Source: Irpex lacteus
Taxonomy: Eukaryota; Basidiomycota; Agaricomycetes; Polyporales; Irpicaceae
Assembly (NCBI GenBank): GCA_001986395.2
Contig: MQVO02000010.1
Span: 310,001-374,000 of the forward strand
Direction: 5' to 3'
Length of the DNA stretch: 64,000 bases
Shown here: positions 1 to 11,216 of the stretch, piece by piece
Layout: each line of letters opens with the position of its first letter
Numbering within the stretch: position 1 is the first letter of the stretch
Position numbers and translations under genes: made by a program
The notes under the pieces: generated by a model
Told to the model about the DNA's origin: nothing
Database searches by the model: none
The model's input: the letters and a program-made list of their open reading frames with translations, nothing else

Positions 1-686
1 AGACGAGCGTCGGACGCCAACTACGCGAGTTGAGTTTGGATCTGAAGCCAGCATGCTACCTCTCAAAACCAGAAGTCCACATCGACCGTACGTCCCCTCC
101 CTCCCCCCTCCCCCTCCCCTTCCCCTTTACTCACACCCCCCTCCTAGACCAAACATACCTCACCCTCACACACACCCTAACCCTCTTCCCCTGCCCCCAC
201 CTGCGTACTCTCTCCCTCTCCCTCCTCACCTCCTTCTCCTACTCCGGCTCCACAACCGCTTTGGACTGCACACCCCATTTACTGGGGACGTTGAATAGGG
301 GTGTGGAGGAGGTGAGGATGGTGCTGGGGTTTCCGTTTGTGGTGCAGGCGGCGGTTGTTAATGCTGATTGGAGTGGTGTTGTTTGGGCGCTGGTTAGGGT
401 GTGCGGGTCTGCGAGTGGTAACGGTCGCCTGGGTGAAGGTGGCAAGAGGGCAGTAGGAGATGGAAAAGCTGGACGCAGAGGCGAATCCGAACGCTCAACC
501 CTACCATCACTACTACCCTCGCGAGGACTCGGAGGAACAGGCACGACGGGAGTGAAACGAGTAACACTCATCGTACAGAACGACGGCGCCCGGATCGGGG
601 AGGAAGAGAGAAGGAACGTGGAGATGTTGTTCGAGGAGAAGTTTTGGTTGATTAGGGATGTTTTGAGTGTTGAGTTTGATCCTTGA
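1..686 (+). CDS. Unrecognised protein, 3' part of a gene cut by the left edge
   Basis: An open frame enters from the left edge and stops at 684-686. A pyrimidine-rich intron is likely at 88-147 (donor GTACGT, acceptor CTCCTAG); it joins a short exon encoding YLSKPEVHID to a second exon encoding QTYLTLTHTLTLF and the rest. The C-terminus (VTLIVQNDGARIGEEERRN, then an acidic/aromatic end LSVEFDP) is the most protein-like part. A Gly/Arg-rich low-complexity stretch lies just before it. The leucine-rich LRTLSLSLL segment would suit the last repeat of an F-box/LRR-type protein, but this is only a guess and I do not recognise a family. The start codon lies outside the window. Confidence 0.55.
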   Translation, partial: TSVGRQLRELSLDLKPACYLSKPEVHIDRTSPPSPLPLPFPFTHTPLLDQTYLTLTHTLTLFPCPHLRTLSLSLLTSFSYSGSTTALDCTPHLLGTLNRGVEEVRMVLGFPFVVQAAVVNADWSGVVWALVRVCGSASGNGRLGEGGKRAVGDGKAGRRGESERSTLPSLLPSRGLGGTGTTGVKRVTLIVQNDGARIGEEERRNVEMLFEEKFWLIRDVLSVEFDP

Positions 687-898
687 TTGGTGGGTGGAGG
701 TGGAGGGTTGGGGGGTATTGGTTGGAAGATATATCAAGGAGGCCGCATATGCATACACGAGTGCGCACGGACAGAGATGCACAGATGGATTCGGAAGGTT
801 GTTGTTGTACTATCACATTACATGGGTATATCCTACAAACTAATTATACATGTACATCATTTCCGCGGCTCCTTATTGCCATGCCATATCCTTCTACT

Positions 899-1738
899 CT
901 ACAAGTTCCCAGCAGTTGACTTTCCACCTTCGGGATACACACCTCCAACATGTCCATTCCCAGACTCAATCGGCGCAGTCGTCGCCGGCACCTCTCCCGG
1001 CTTCGTCGTCGTCGTCGTAGCACCACCAACAGCTGCACTCGCCGCATTCGTCAATTTCTCGACGTGTGGCTGGATGGTAGCCTTCGCAGTCTCGTAGTGC
1101 GGCTGGGCAGCCTGTTTGGCCGCCTCGACGTGCGGAGCGGCGGCGGAAGACGCAGCGTTGATGGCTGATTTGGCAGTCTCGACGGCGGTACCCGCTGCGG
1201 ACGTTAGGGTGTCGTATACACCTTGACCGTTGGCAGTGGTAGACGTGTTGGTAGTCGATGTGGTACCATTGGTTGTACCGGATATCGACGACGGCAGGTA
1301 TGACTACACAAAGTACTATTATGAGTTCTTCGAACAATGACAATGACAAGGAGATGAGGATAACTTACAGCAGCGGTGGCCAACGCAGACCCAGCAATCT
1401 CGCGAGCCTGTTGTACGTAGCCTTGTGTGCTCGCTTGCCCTTCAGCAACAGCTTCGTCTGTCTTCTGCGCAAGACCCGCCTCGAGGTTGTTGATCGCTAC
1501 GCCAGTCGCAGGCACCTTGTACTATCACACATCATCAGCATCCACGTTCACTCAAGTAGAGAGACATAGAGGAGAGGAAACACACCTGAGCGGCCTTGGC
1601 AGCATCGTCAGCAGCAGAGTGCACCTGCTGCGCGTTCTTCTCGACAGTGTTCTGCAGCTCGGCAGTCGACGTTTCGGACGCGGCCCACGCTGCCGTGGTC
1701 TCGAAACGAGCATCAGCTGGTCCAGTAGCAGAAGCCAT
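899..1738 (-). CDS. LEA/apolipoprotein-like amphipathic repeat protein
   Basis: Three exons on the minus strand: 1586-1738, 1369-1515 and 899-1303, with introns GTGTGT..AAG and GTAAGT..TAG. Together they give about 234 residues. The protein is Ala/Thr/Glu/Lys-rich, has no Cys and no membrane segment. It repeats short helical units such as AAKQAAQPHYETAKATIQPHV, close to an 11-residue periodicity, as in group 3 LEA proteins and apolipoprotein A/E-like helices. The tail is Thr/Pro/Gly-rich. By analogy it may be a desiccation or stress protectant or a lipid-droplet/membrane surface-binding protein; this is inference from composition. The promoter supports stress control (see 1739-2040). Start chosen at MASATGPADAR, about 115 bp below a TATA box. 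No precise orthologue recognised. Confidence 0.75.
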
Positions 1739-2040
1739 TATGTCGTTGATTAAAGGTTGAAGAGAGATGAGGATGAGAGTTGTTTGTGATGTGGTGCGAG
1801 ATGAGAGTGGGTAAAAAGGTAAAGTGCAGTAGCGAGGACTCTCGACGCGTCTTTATATACGTGAACCCAAAAATCACTGTGACGTCAACGCAGTGGCCCC
1901 TCTCCGCACGTCATTTCCCCTCCAGCCATGATGGATGATGCTTTGATGCACCATGGCACAGGCTAAGTGACGGACGCCACAAAGTGGCTCCTGCCTTTTG
2001 CGGCAGGTGTAGTAGTCTTACTCGGGATGACGTCATCGCA
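1739..2040 (-). promoter_or_regulatory. Stress-type promoter: TATA box, two CRE palindromes, CCCCT elements
   Basis: Reading toward the gene at 899-1738, a TATA box (GTATATAAAG on the minus strand) lies at 1851-1860, about 115 bp above the ATG. Two perfect CRE palindromes TGACGTCA sit at 1880-1887 and 2028-2035, the second as ATGACGTCAT. CCCCT motifs (STRE-like) are at 1897-1901 and 1917-1921. CRE sites are the known targets of fungal ATF/CREB bZIP factors such as Atf1 and Sko1, which act in osmotic and oxidative stress. Assignment to this gene is inferred from position and orientation. Confidence 0.6.
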
Positions 2041-2819
2041 GCATGCGAATACACAGACGTTTCCCCGCGCGCGCGTGCGTTCGCGGAGTCGACATCGTTG
2101 CAACTCAATCAAATAGGTCTAGAGCATGTGCATGCATCTGCAAGGGTCAGATAGACTCGGAGCGTGCAAGTACACAGGCGAAATCAAATGAACCAAGTTG
2201 AAAAAGGGGAAGTATGTACATCCGAAGGTGATACGTTTTTGCAAAGTGAATAAACAGGACTAAAGGGGAGAACACGACCGTCGTTGCATAAATGTAGAAG
2301 AGGGGAAAGGGATAATGACAACAGTAAAGACCTAATTTTCAGAAATATACACGCAGCTGTTCGGAAAGTTGTATACAGCCGAGTACGATGGGAATTTGAT
2401 CTCGTGGATGGATAGAACGATGAATGTTGAAAAGACGGGTATCTACCACTGACGCTTGCAAACGAATACACGAGTGACAACTTGCAACGGAACAGAGGGA
2501 AACATTAAGTGACGAGGCGAAGGAAGACTGAGGGAAGAGAATGAGGAGGGGAGACATGTGTGATAACGTGCTCTAAGGGGGAGGAAAGAAGACGAGAAAG
2601 TATACACGAACGAATGGACGCCGCTCTAGAGTACGACGAGGGGTAGAAAACAACAACATGATCATGACTCAAAACTGCGAATGAAGACAGACCGGACCTA
2701 AGATGGAAAAATCGGGTTGGAAAACAACATGCGAATGGGTAGAGGGGTAGAAAGGGTGTCCATGGAACGGATAAACAGAATAAAGGGGGGTTTTAATAAC
2801 TTAAGCTTGCTTGCGCGTT
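2041..2819. other. Gene-free interval: upstream flank of the LEA-like gene and 3' flank of glycogenin
   Basis: About 780 bp with no credible open frame. The part next to 2820 is A/G-rich on the plus strand and is probably the 3' UTR of the glycogenin gene, whose stop is at 2820-2822. Short minus-strand frames here begin without good codon usage or domains. Confidence 0.6.
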
Positions 2820-5800
2820 CTACTGTTGCTGTTGTTGAGCCTGGGCCTGAGCTTGCGCCCGAGCCTGCTTCTCCTTCTCTTCATCATTGAACGAGCCCAT
2901 CCGCAAGAACCTCGACAGCACCTCCTCCGAGCTTTTCTTGAACACATCGACGCCCCTCGCAGGGTCCCACACCCTAGAGCCTCTCCTCGGACGCGCCTCG
3001 ATGGGAGTATCACCAGGCGTGATGACCATAGAATCGTTGGTGGTCGATGGAGATGGGGTAACGTACGTGTCCACCGACGCCGTGCGCTGTATCGCAGACG
3101 AAGAAGTAGCGAGAGGTGAAGTGAGCGACGACATGCGCAAGTGTTTGGGCGAAGGCGTTGCCTGAGACGGCGCCAATCTGCTCATGACAGGTGAATGTGC
3201 TCTCGACGTGCTAGGCACCGAAGACAGGGACACCCGACGAGGGGTGCCAGGCACACGCGGTGATGCGGATCCCGTCGACTTCGACAACCCAATCTGTGGT
3301 GATGTAGTCGGGTGAAGAGAGACGCTGCCTCGTGGCGACTGCAACGGAGTCTGCACCTTGGGCGACATCCTCACGGGCGTAGGAGCCTTCATCGGCGGCG
3401 AAGCGAGCGGCGATCGAGCTTTCACAGGTGAACTGGTGCCACTGGGAGACGTAACCCTGGGCGGCGAATACGTACGTGGGGATCCTAGTGTAGCAGGTGA
3501 CCGTAGCCCGGTAGGCGATGCCATAGACGGGAACGGCATCCCAGACCTCGCAGACGTGTTCACCGTCGGAGTGCCCACACCCTGCTCGGGCTCCCTGCTA
3601 AAGTCACGCGGAACCGCAGACGGCAGGAGCGTCGAACCTGGTACATACTCTGTAGGATCCTGCCATTGTCGCCTCATAGACAGAGTCGGCCTGCCAGTAG
3701 AGCTGGGCGCCTCTATCGCTGGTGGCGCTGGAGCAGCGGACGGAGCTGAAAGCGTCGGAGGATCAGCTGAAGCAGCGAGTTCCGCTAAAGCCTCCTCAGT
3801 GCCGATCGACACAGACACATGCTTGACGCTACCATCAGCCTTGATAATCTCCACTTGCACCTCCTTTGTGTCTGTCTCCGGAGAGGCTTGCACGCCCCGA
3901 GTGCGATACTGCTTCTTGCTCTTGCTCGAAGATCCTCGTCGTTTCGATGACCCTCCACCGCGTCCTTGCGTCGACTCAGACTGATGATCTTCGTCGCTCT
4001 CGCCCTCATCTTCGTCGTCTCCATCCATACTGCTCGCGTCCTGCTGATCCTGCCAGTCCTTCTCCCTCTGCTGCCTCCACTGCCTCTGCCAGCTATCATC
4101 CGTAGGCGGCGGTGGGGGATGAGCCATAAACAGATGCGGAAAGATCTTCGGGTTTCCCGCCAGCTTCGATGCGTACTTCTGTATACTCGGTACTGTGTCC
4201 CACGCGTTCGAGAAACTTGTGCCCCACGGAATCCCCTGAACAGGTGACGACGGACGGTGCGAGCTCGACACAGACACAGTGTGCACGGACACGGAAGGAG
4301 GTGCAGGGGGAGTCGAGACAGGCGAAGACGTTCGCTCGGACTCTATGTAGTTCGCTCCTGGCACGGGTGCGTCTGATCTTGGAAACACTCGTCGAGGGAC
4401 ATGACGTGGCTTCTCTTCCCACGGGAAGACGGCATGTACTTTGTTCTTATCCGGCACAGGCGGAGTCAAAGCGCCTTCTTGCTGGCTTGCCTGTTCGACA
4501 TGGCCCAAGACGTTCGAATACTGCCCTTCGCGAATGAGCTGCTCTGGAATAACGGGAGGCGGAGGCTCGTTGAAAAAGACGTCTGCATGATCTGATCGGT
4601 CAGGCGAGGGGAATGATTGGTGAGTGGCATCGTCAGGTTGGTCCCAGACGTTGGGGAAGTACGTGTCTTCAGGGAACGCAGAAATCGGGGGTGATTCCTT
4701 CGGAGGAGGCTCCACTGCAGGATTCCAATTTAGTTTAGGTGGGGAAGAGGGTCGTGGAGGGGGCGTTCGAGGCTCTCGGTGTGGCTGATGTGATTGCTCT
4801 TGATAAGGATGTTGTGCAAATTGGCGGTGTTCGTGTTGTACAGGGTCCTGCTGGAAGTGCACATGAGGCTGACCCTGAGGCGGATGCTGCTGCTGATGTC
4901 TGGATGTCCGTGGTGACTCATGGCCGCGACGCCTTTCCTTCTGTCGAGCCAAATTACCCTCGTATGTACCCTGAGTGGGCGTATTTTCGCCTGAGAGAAT
5001 AGGCGACCCGCCTCGGGACCTAGGCTGACCGTGGCGTGTCTGACCTCGATAATCCTGTCGCGATGGAGTAACATCGCCACGAGGACGTTGCTGTTGACCG
5101 TAAGAGTCCCGCCTCTTCTGTCCTTGGTATGGTCTCTCCTGCGCTTGCCGAGTTCCGCCTTGCTGCCGCTGCTCCTTCGTCCACTGGTCTACCCGCTGCT
5201 GCTGACTCTCCTGCTGCTGACCTCGCTGAGAATGGGTATGATGATGCTCGTGTTGAGAAGACTGCTGAGACTGCTGGTGATGCTGGTGATGCTGATGACG
5301 TCGTGCATGAGGGTAGAAAGGCGTAGGTAGGACGGGAGAATCCGAGTCCGATGAATCCTGATAATACTGCTGTTGAGACGCGAACGGGGCATTGAGATAC
5401 TGTTGCTGCTGATAGGACTGTGGGGGAAACTGCTCGTAGCGGGGTTGTGAAACTACGTCGTACTCAGACCCAGGTTCACTCTGGGCCTGAGGCGGGTAAA
5501 AAACCTGCAGGCTGTTGTTGAATTGGACTGAGCGCTGCGGCTGGCCCGTACCAGAGGGACCGTAATACGGTGTGGGTGATTCGGTAGGGGGAAGGGAGTG
5601 ACCGTGGATGTACGGCGCGTTAGGGACTTCGTTCGGAGCAGGCGTCGGAGGCTGCTGATTCGAGAAGTAGCCCGAGTCTGCCGAACCGCTATGCGCATGC
5701 GACGCGCCGGAAGACCCTGCGGAGCTGTCCTGAGGCTGAGAGGAATTTTGACTACCCTGGCCATCGGGATTCAGGGGCTCCGGATCAGGGTGCTTCTGAG

Positions 5801-7229
5801 GGCGCATAAGGTCGACTCGGCCGTCGAGTGGCAGCGACACGTACTCGCCAATGCTTGAACTCGAGCTCAGAGAACCGGAAGATGAGCGGGAGATAGTGTT
5901 TAGCCCTTCGACGGCCACCTTGCGCAATTCGTCCAGTCCGAGCACCGAACCGGAGCCAGAAGCGGGCAAGTCGCTAGCAGCGGGAACTTCGGCGCCAATC
6001 GACCCGCCATCATCCCATGCGGCAGAGTATGTCGGAATTGAGAATTCGGGCGTAGGCAACGTGGGCTCCTGACGATAGTGCCTATCGTAGACATCATACC
6101 AACGGTCAACTAGAGCCTCATAGTTATAGACGGCTTTAGTCCCATCGCTAAGGGTAGACCCGGAGCTTTTGATACCAGGAGAACGGTATAAAAGCCCTTT
6201 CCACGGTTTGTTCTGACCAATAAAGTGGATGGCCGAAATACCTGAGCCAAAACGTTCGTACGCGGGAGCGTAGCTATCCCCGAGACGATATTAAATATTT
6301 CTCTCAGGAACTAGAAGCGAGTGGCGGTGTACTCACGTATATGCAGCGGTGGGAGTTGTGTTGTACACAAAGCTCAGCCTGTTCCAGTCCGAGCCCCTCC
6401 ACTCGTTGAGTAGTCCCTGATCTCCTCCGTCCCAGCTACCCTTCGTCTTCTGGAGCTTTGTCAGCTCGTCGAATTTGTCCTGCCCAGGCGATAGAACTAG
6501 CACCCCAGAATTGAAGATATCCGGCCAACCGACGTCCGGGACGGCTGAAAACTCGTGCGGCAAAGTAAAAAGATGTGACATGGGACGTATTGGTAGTACG
6601 TCGGCATCGAGGAAGATTATTTTGGAATACTGGGTTAAGCGGAATACATGCAACTTGGTCAGGACTGTGCCAAGGTCCGGACGACCTGTAAAAATGAGGC
6701 GAATAGTTAGTGACTAGGTTCCTGAGACTCAACGCCCGATGGCCGACTGGATATAACATGAGGATAGTTGTATAAGGCTGCGGTGGGGGAAGGTCATCCT
6801 CGTGACCTTTAGGGTTCACCCGCGACGCGATAGACCTGGCGTATGTTCTACGGCATATATCCACTAAAGCTCGCGCCAGTAACTTGCTGAAGACATGTGA
6901 TGTACCGCGGACCAAAACCGAACGCGCTGGAAGTGAAAGCTGGGGGAGCGTGGAACTATCATCGGACACTCACCGAGCAGACGGAGATTCTTCTCATCCT
7001 CCTGTTCTATTATCTCGACACCGATCACGACATTAAATGCGCCTCTCAGCAGCTTAATAGACGTCACGTCGACCGTCTCCGGGGTGACGAGACATACGGT
7101 TTGGAAGTCGACTTCGGGGGGCGTTGGCGGGGATGGATGGAGGTCCTTGAGGGCGGCGGCGAGGGCCAGCGCGCCAGGGAGGTAAGAATCTGAAGTTATG
7201 AGGGTAACAAAAGCATAAGGAGCGGCCAT
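2820..7229 (-). CDS. Glycogenin (GT8) with a very long low-complexity C-terminal tail
   Basis: Self-glucosylating primer of glycogen synthesis: transfers glucose from UDP-glucose to its own tyrosine and hands the primer to glycogen synthase. Exons 6974-7229, 6337-6685 and 2820-6273 splice cleanly to about 1352 residues. The N-terminal 260 residues are a GT8 fold: start MAAPYAFVTLITSDSYLPGA, DxD motif in FLDADVLP, then FNSGVLVLSP, DGGDQGLLNEW and HFIGQNKPW. The rest is Ser/Pro/Gln-rich and probably disordered. It holds islands typical of fungal glycogenins: FPWEEKPRHVPRRVFP, SFSNAWDTVPSIQKYASKL and, at the end, WDPARGVDVFKKSSEEVLSRF, which resembles the C-terminal glycogen-synthase-binding helix. 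The protein ends in poly-Gln. Start chosen at the first Met before the GT8 strand; cytosolic. Confidence 0.95.
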
Positions 7230-8633
7230 TTGACGCAAAGCGTCGTCGGAAAGAGAAAGAGAAACGGGACGAGGAGGACGTCGTGCACGTCGTCGGTGGA
7301 CAACCCTGCCAGAGCTGGCGGGCTCAACCCAGGGTCGAATATTCTGCCAGAATTCCAGAAAAATATTGCCAGGCGCCCACCATATCAAACCGCGTTCCGG
7401 AGCCCCGCGGCACATCAGGCGCCCATAACAAGCCAGAAGATCGCACTTCTGCACGTCATCGCCTCATGTCCCTCACGTAAATTCCGCGCCATGTTACGTT
7501 TACAAAATCGCACTCCTGGCCCGATACGGCAGCCATCCAAGTTGCTGCTGGCCACAGACAGGTTCGACTTGCGGTAGTCTCTTGCCTCTGCCAAGGGGGA
7601 ATTGTCGCCATGTTTCCCAACTATGCCACCATCAGAATGCACTCTAGACTCCCGAAGAGATGTCTCAATTGATGTACATTGATAAGAAAATTCCGTCCAT
7701 TGGCAAACTTCCGCAGTTGTACAAAGCCGCCTTATACAGTTCGCGAGTGTTGTAAAAAGTACGTGTCGGCGTGTCAGATAACCTGTCCAGATCTCCAAAG
7801 GGGGGTCCTTTATCCACCCCTGGCTACCGGTCAATTGAGAACCCTGGGCTCTGGCTGGGTCTCTCATCTCACAATCTGTGCTGCATATGGTAGAGATGAC
7901 AGCCAAGAATTGGTGTACTCACTAGATTGAATTCAGTGTCCATCTCGACTCCCACGACTCGACGGGGAAGAAAATGCGTATAAGACAGGTTAGGGAACGC
8001 CACTGTGATGTTATACAGTGATTTACCCACCGTCCTCAATGGAGCAGATCATCCAAAAATAGGGACACGTACTTTACGTTGAAGATGTACCCTCTGTGGA
8101 CGGATATGTACGAGATCGTTCCGCAATACCGAGCAGGAAAGCCAGCTACAAAGTATCCCCGTCCCTTCAGGACTTAGTTGGCTGGTATGCGTGAGGAGTG
8201 ACTAGAGCTCCCTGTCGACGAATTATGCTAGCTTCGCAAGCAATAGAAAGATAGACTCTTCAAGAAGTCAATGGTGAGTCGCCGAGTGGTGCATCTAGAC
8301 TGCTCCCTGGGGATCTCTTGGGAGTATGTCGGAATGCGAGCCGATAAAGCAGAGTTCATCAGACTCGAAGTCGTCTTTGGTCATGAACTACGTAGTGACA
8401 GATGTATAACAATAGCGTCAGTAAAAGATGTGATAGTCATGGCAGGAGCTCGGTCGTGTACCTTCACAGTCCTTCAAGTTCGATCCTTGCATTTGTCAAA
8501 CGGCTAGGCATGTCCCTCTGCGGTCACAATATATCATCCTAAGCTCGGAGTAAGTAACGAGATACATGTATGTTGCTCACATCGCCCTGTAGAAGAAACC
8601 AGCTGCAGAGGATATCATCAACTCGAAAAACAC
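7230..8633. other. Gene-free interval between divergent glycogenin and UbiB-family genes
   Basis: About 1.4 kb with no frame that starts at ATG and looks coding; a 163-codon minus-strand frame at 7415-7906 begins with TTG and matches nothing I know. Presumably it holds the two promoters. The side next to 7229 is the glycogenin 5' flank. Confidence 0.55.
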
Positions 8634-8789
8634 ATGTCTTCCCGTGGTAAGTCGGAAAGTCGAAGAAAGCGCCAGAGTCCCAAAGCGGATGCGAATGACA
8701 TCAAACCTCCGCCGCCACCAGCTGCCTCACGCGACGAGCAACATCACGGCTTTCTTCTCTACTTCCACCTCTCGAACTCTTCAACGTGA
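8634..8789 (+). CDS. Short upstream ORF (51 codons) ahead of the UbiB-family gene
   Basis: ATG at 8634, stop at 8787-8789, 41 bp before the main start at 8831. It encodes a basic N-terminus (MSSRGKSESRRKRQ), a proline run and an ordinary C-terminus. It could be a regulatory uORF in the 5' leader, a separate small gene (a GTAAGT donor-like site overlaps codons 5-6), or chance. No homology recognised. Confidence 0.3.
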   Translation: MSSRGKSESRRKRQSPKADANDIKPPPPPAASRDEQHHGFLLYFHLSNSST

Positions 8790-8830
8790 ACAACATGCTT
8801 CCTCGCTGACTTCCAATAGCATCAACGAAG

Positions 8831-11216
8831 ATGGCCAGCCGTCTGACCGCCCTACCTCCGGGCCTCCGACAAACAGTTTTCCATCATCTCCACCCTTCTC
8901 TCTTCAAACCTCCTAGAACGACTTCCTCATGGACTAGAAGATTACACGAAGCTTCAAATAATCCTATACGAAAACCATGGCCGACCCGTCGATACTTCTG
9001 GGCTTTACCGGTGGCCGGAGGTCTAGTTCTCTATTTCTTACCCAAACCGCAATCGTTATTCCCCGCTATATTGGCTTCGCCTACAATAATACCCTGTAAT
9101 GAAGAACGAACGCCTTTCCCTGAGCTTACGATAAACTCTCCGTACGAACCGAGGCGATCTGTGCTCTCACTTCTTGGCAGACTATTCCGTGATATTGTAT
9201 GGGAGCCACTGTTAACTACGCGGAGGTTCATACATCTGTTATGGCTTTTCCTTCCAGTCTTCTTTACAACACCGATGTTGCTCATAGGAGAGCCGGAGAG
9301 AGCACTAGGAGGAGATAGATGGGGAGCGGTATGGTGGTACGGGTTTTTGACCTCGCAGATGCAGCGAGCAGGTCCAACGTTCGTCAAGGTGCGTAGTTCA
9401 GTATCTTCCTGATGAACTGAACTCACTCTCAAGAAACGCAGCTTGCACAATGGGCTGCTTCTCGAGCGGACTTGTTCCCAGCTCTACTGTGCGAGCGTCT
9501 CGGAGCGCTACACTCCCGAGGCAGGGCGCATTCTCTAAGGCACACGAAGAGAGTTATCGAGCGCGTCTTCGAGAGGCCGTTCCACGAAGTGTTCGAGGAA
9601 TTCGATGAGACTCCCATCGGTACCGGAGCCATAGCCCAGGTACGCACCTCATACTGCTCATACAAGACTTGCCATTGATATCACGGAGAGTAGGTGTACC
9701 GAGCAACTCTCAAACAAGATCTCGTCCCGCCTTCCCATCTACCGAGCCGACAGGCTCGAACCGCCGGTCTACCTCTCCCACCTGCGATACTGCAGCCTCC
9801 GCCTGTCGCTCCTACCAACGCAGTCGCCATCAAGATCCTGCACCCCAAAGTCGACCAGATGATCCGTCGTGACCTACGCATAATGTCCTTCTTCGCAAAC
9901 GCCCTCACATTGATCCCCGGCATGCAATGGCTCTCATTACCCGAAGAAGTCGAGGTATTCGGGAAGATGATGCATGAGCAACTGGATTTGCGAAACGAAG
10001 GGAGGAACTTGGAGGAGTTTGAGAAGAAGTTCGTGGATAGACGGTTGCCGGTGATGTTCCCGCTTCCTTTGCAGAATTGGAGCACGAAGGATGTGTTGGT
10101 GGAGGAGTATCAGAATGCGTTGTCTTTGGAGGATTTCTTGCGGAATGGAGCTGGACCGTATAGTCAGACGCTCGCGGAAGTAGGGCTGGATGCGTTCCTA
10201 GTGAGTTACATACCAACGCTATTTGGTATTGAGTGCTAACACGATATATGTGTAGAACATGCTCCTGTTGGACAACTTCGTGCATGCTGATCTGCACCCA
10301 GGAAATATCATGGTCAAGTTTTCAAAGCCGCTTTCCACCATAGATCTCATCAAGAACGCCTGGAACTCCCTCTTCAACGAGAAGATCAAGCCCAAGTTCT
10401 CTGACGAATCCCCCGTCACCCCTCACGTAGTAGACCCAACCACAGACTCCATCGTCAACGAACTCCGCGCACTGAAGAAAGACCCGCAAGCATGGCGCGA
10501 TACTCTCGATGCCATCCACACCGAAGGCTACCTCCCCGAGATCATATTCATAGATGCCGGATTGGTTACCACGCTCGACACTAGCAATCGCACAAACTTC
10601 CTCGACCTCTTCCGAGCCATCGCCGAATTCGACGGATACCGCGCTGGACAACTCATGGTCGAGCGCTGTCGGACGCCACAGCTAGCCATCGACCCCGAGA
10701 CCTTCGCGCTCAAGATGCAGCACGTCGTCTTGAACGTCAAACGCAAGACCTTCTCGCTCGGTCAAATCAAGATTTCCGATATCTTGCATTCGGTGTTGAT
10801 GGCTGTCAGGGATCACCATGTGAAGATGGAGGCTGACTTTGTGAACACGGTGATTTCTGTGCTGTTGTTGGAGGGGATTGGGAGGCAGTTGGATCCGGGG
10901 TTGGACTTGTTTAAGAGTGCGTTGCCGATTTTGAGGCAGCTGGGGAGGCAGATGGGTACGCAGGAGAATATCAAGCAGATGGAGAGGGGTAGTCTTGGGG
11001 CGTTCTTGAAGGTCAGTGCGGAATTGATCAAGGTTCTTAGTTGTTGCTCACTTTATGGCTGCGCAGGTCTGGGTGTACATGGAAGCAAGAGAGCTGGCTT
11101 CGTCTGCGCTAGTTGATGCGGATGAACTTGTTAGATATGGATGGTACGTCCAATTTTTTTTATCCTTCGTTGCCCAGAGCTCACTGTGTGCGATCAGGTT
11201 GACACCGGGAATATAA
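8831..11216 (+). CDS. CQD1: Mitochondrial UbiB/ABC1-family atypical kinase, ADCK2/Cqd1 type
   Basis: Six exons: 8831-9388, 9442-9639, 9694-10200, 10256-11011, 11067-11143 and 11198-11216, about 704 residues. The last intron gives the end RYGWLTPGI. The N-terminus is Arg/Ser-rich with few acids (MASRLTALPPGLRQ), fitting a mitochondrial presequence. Hydrophobic segments YFWALPVAGGLVLYFLP and LLWLFLPVFFTTPMLL follow. UbiB hallmarks: a KxGQ-like motif as KLAQWAASRADLFP, GTGAIAQVYRA (A-rich loop in place of a Gly-rich loop), AIKILHP, EQLDLRNEGRNL, FVHADLHPGNI (catalytic loop) and FIDAGLVTTL (DFG equivalent). Yeast Cqd1 and human ADCK2 belong to this subfamily; Cqd1 affects coenzyme Q distribution from the mitochondrial inner membrane. 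The assignment to ADCK2/Cqd1 rather than Coq8 rests on the long insert between the two conserved loops. Confidence 0.88.

Noticed and set aside
3358..3984. 208-codon plus-strand ORF inside the glycogenin tail
   Set aside because: Antisense shadow of the Ser/Pro-rich glycogenin exon, which is continuous with the catalytic domain and carries conserved islands.
7415..7906. 163-codon minus-strand ORF upstream of glycogenin
   Set aside because: It begins with TTG, has no domain, and lies in the expected divergent promoter region.
8450..8500. tRNA-like T-arm (TCAAG-TTCGATC-CTTGC)
   Set aside because: One mismatch in the arm, and no matching acceptor stem, D-arm or anticodon arm upstream.
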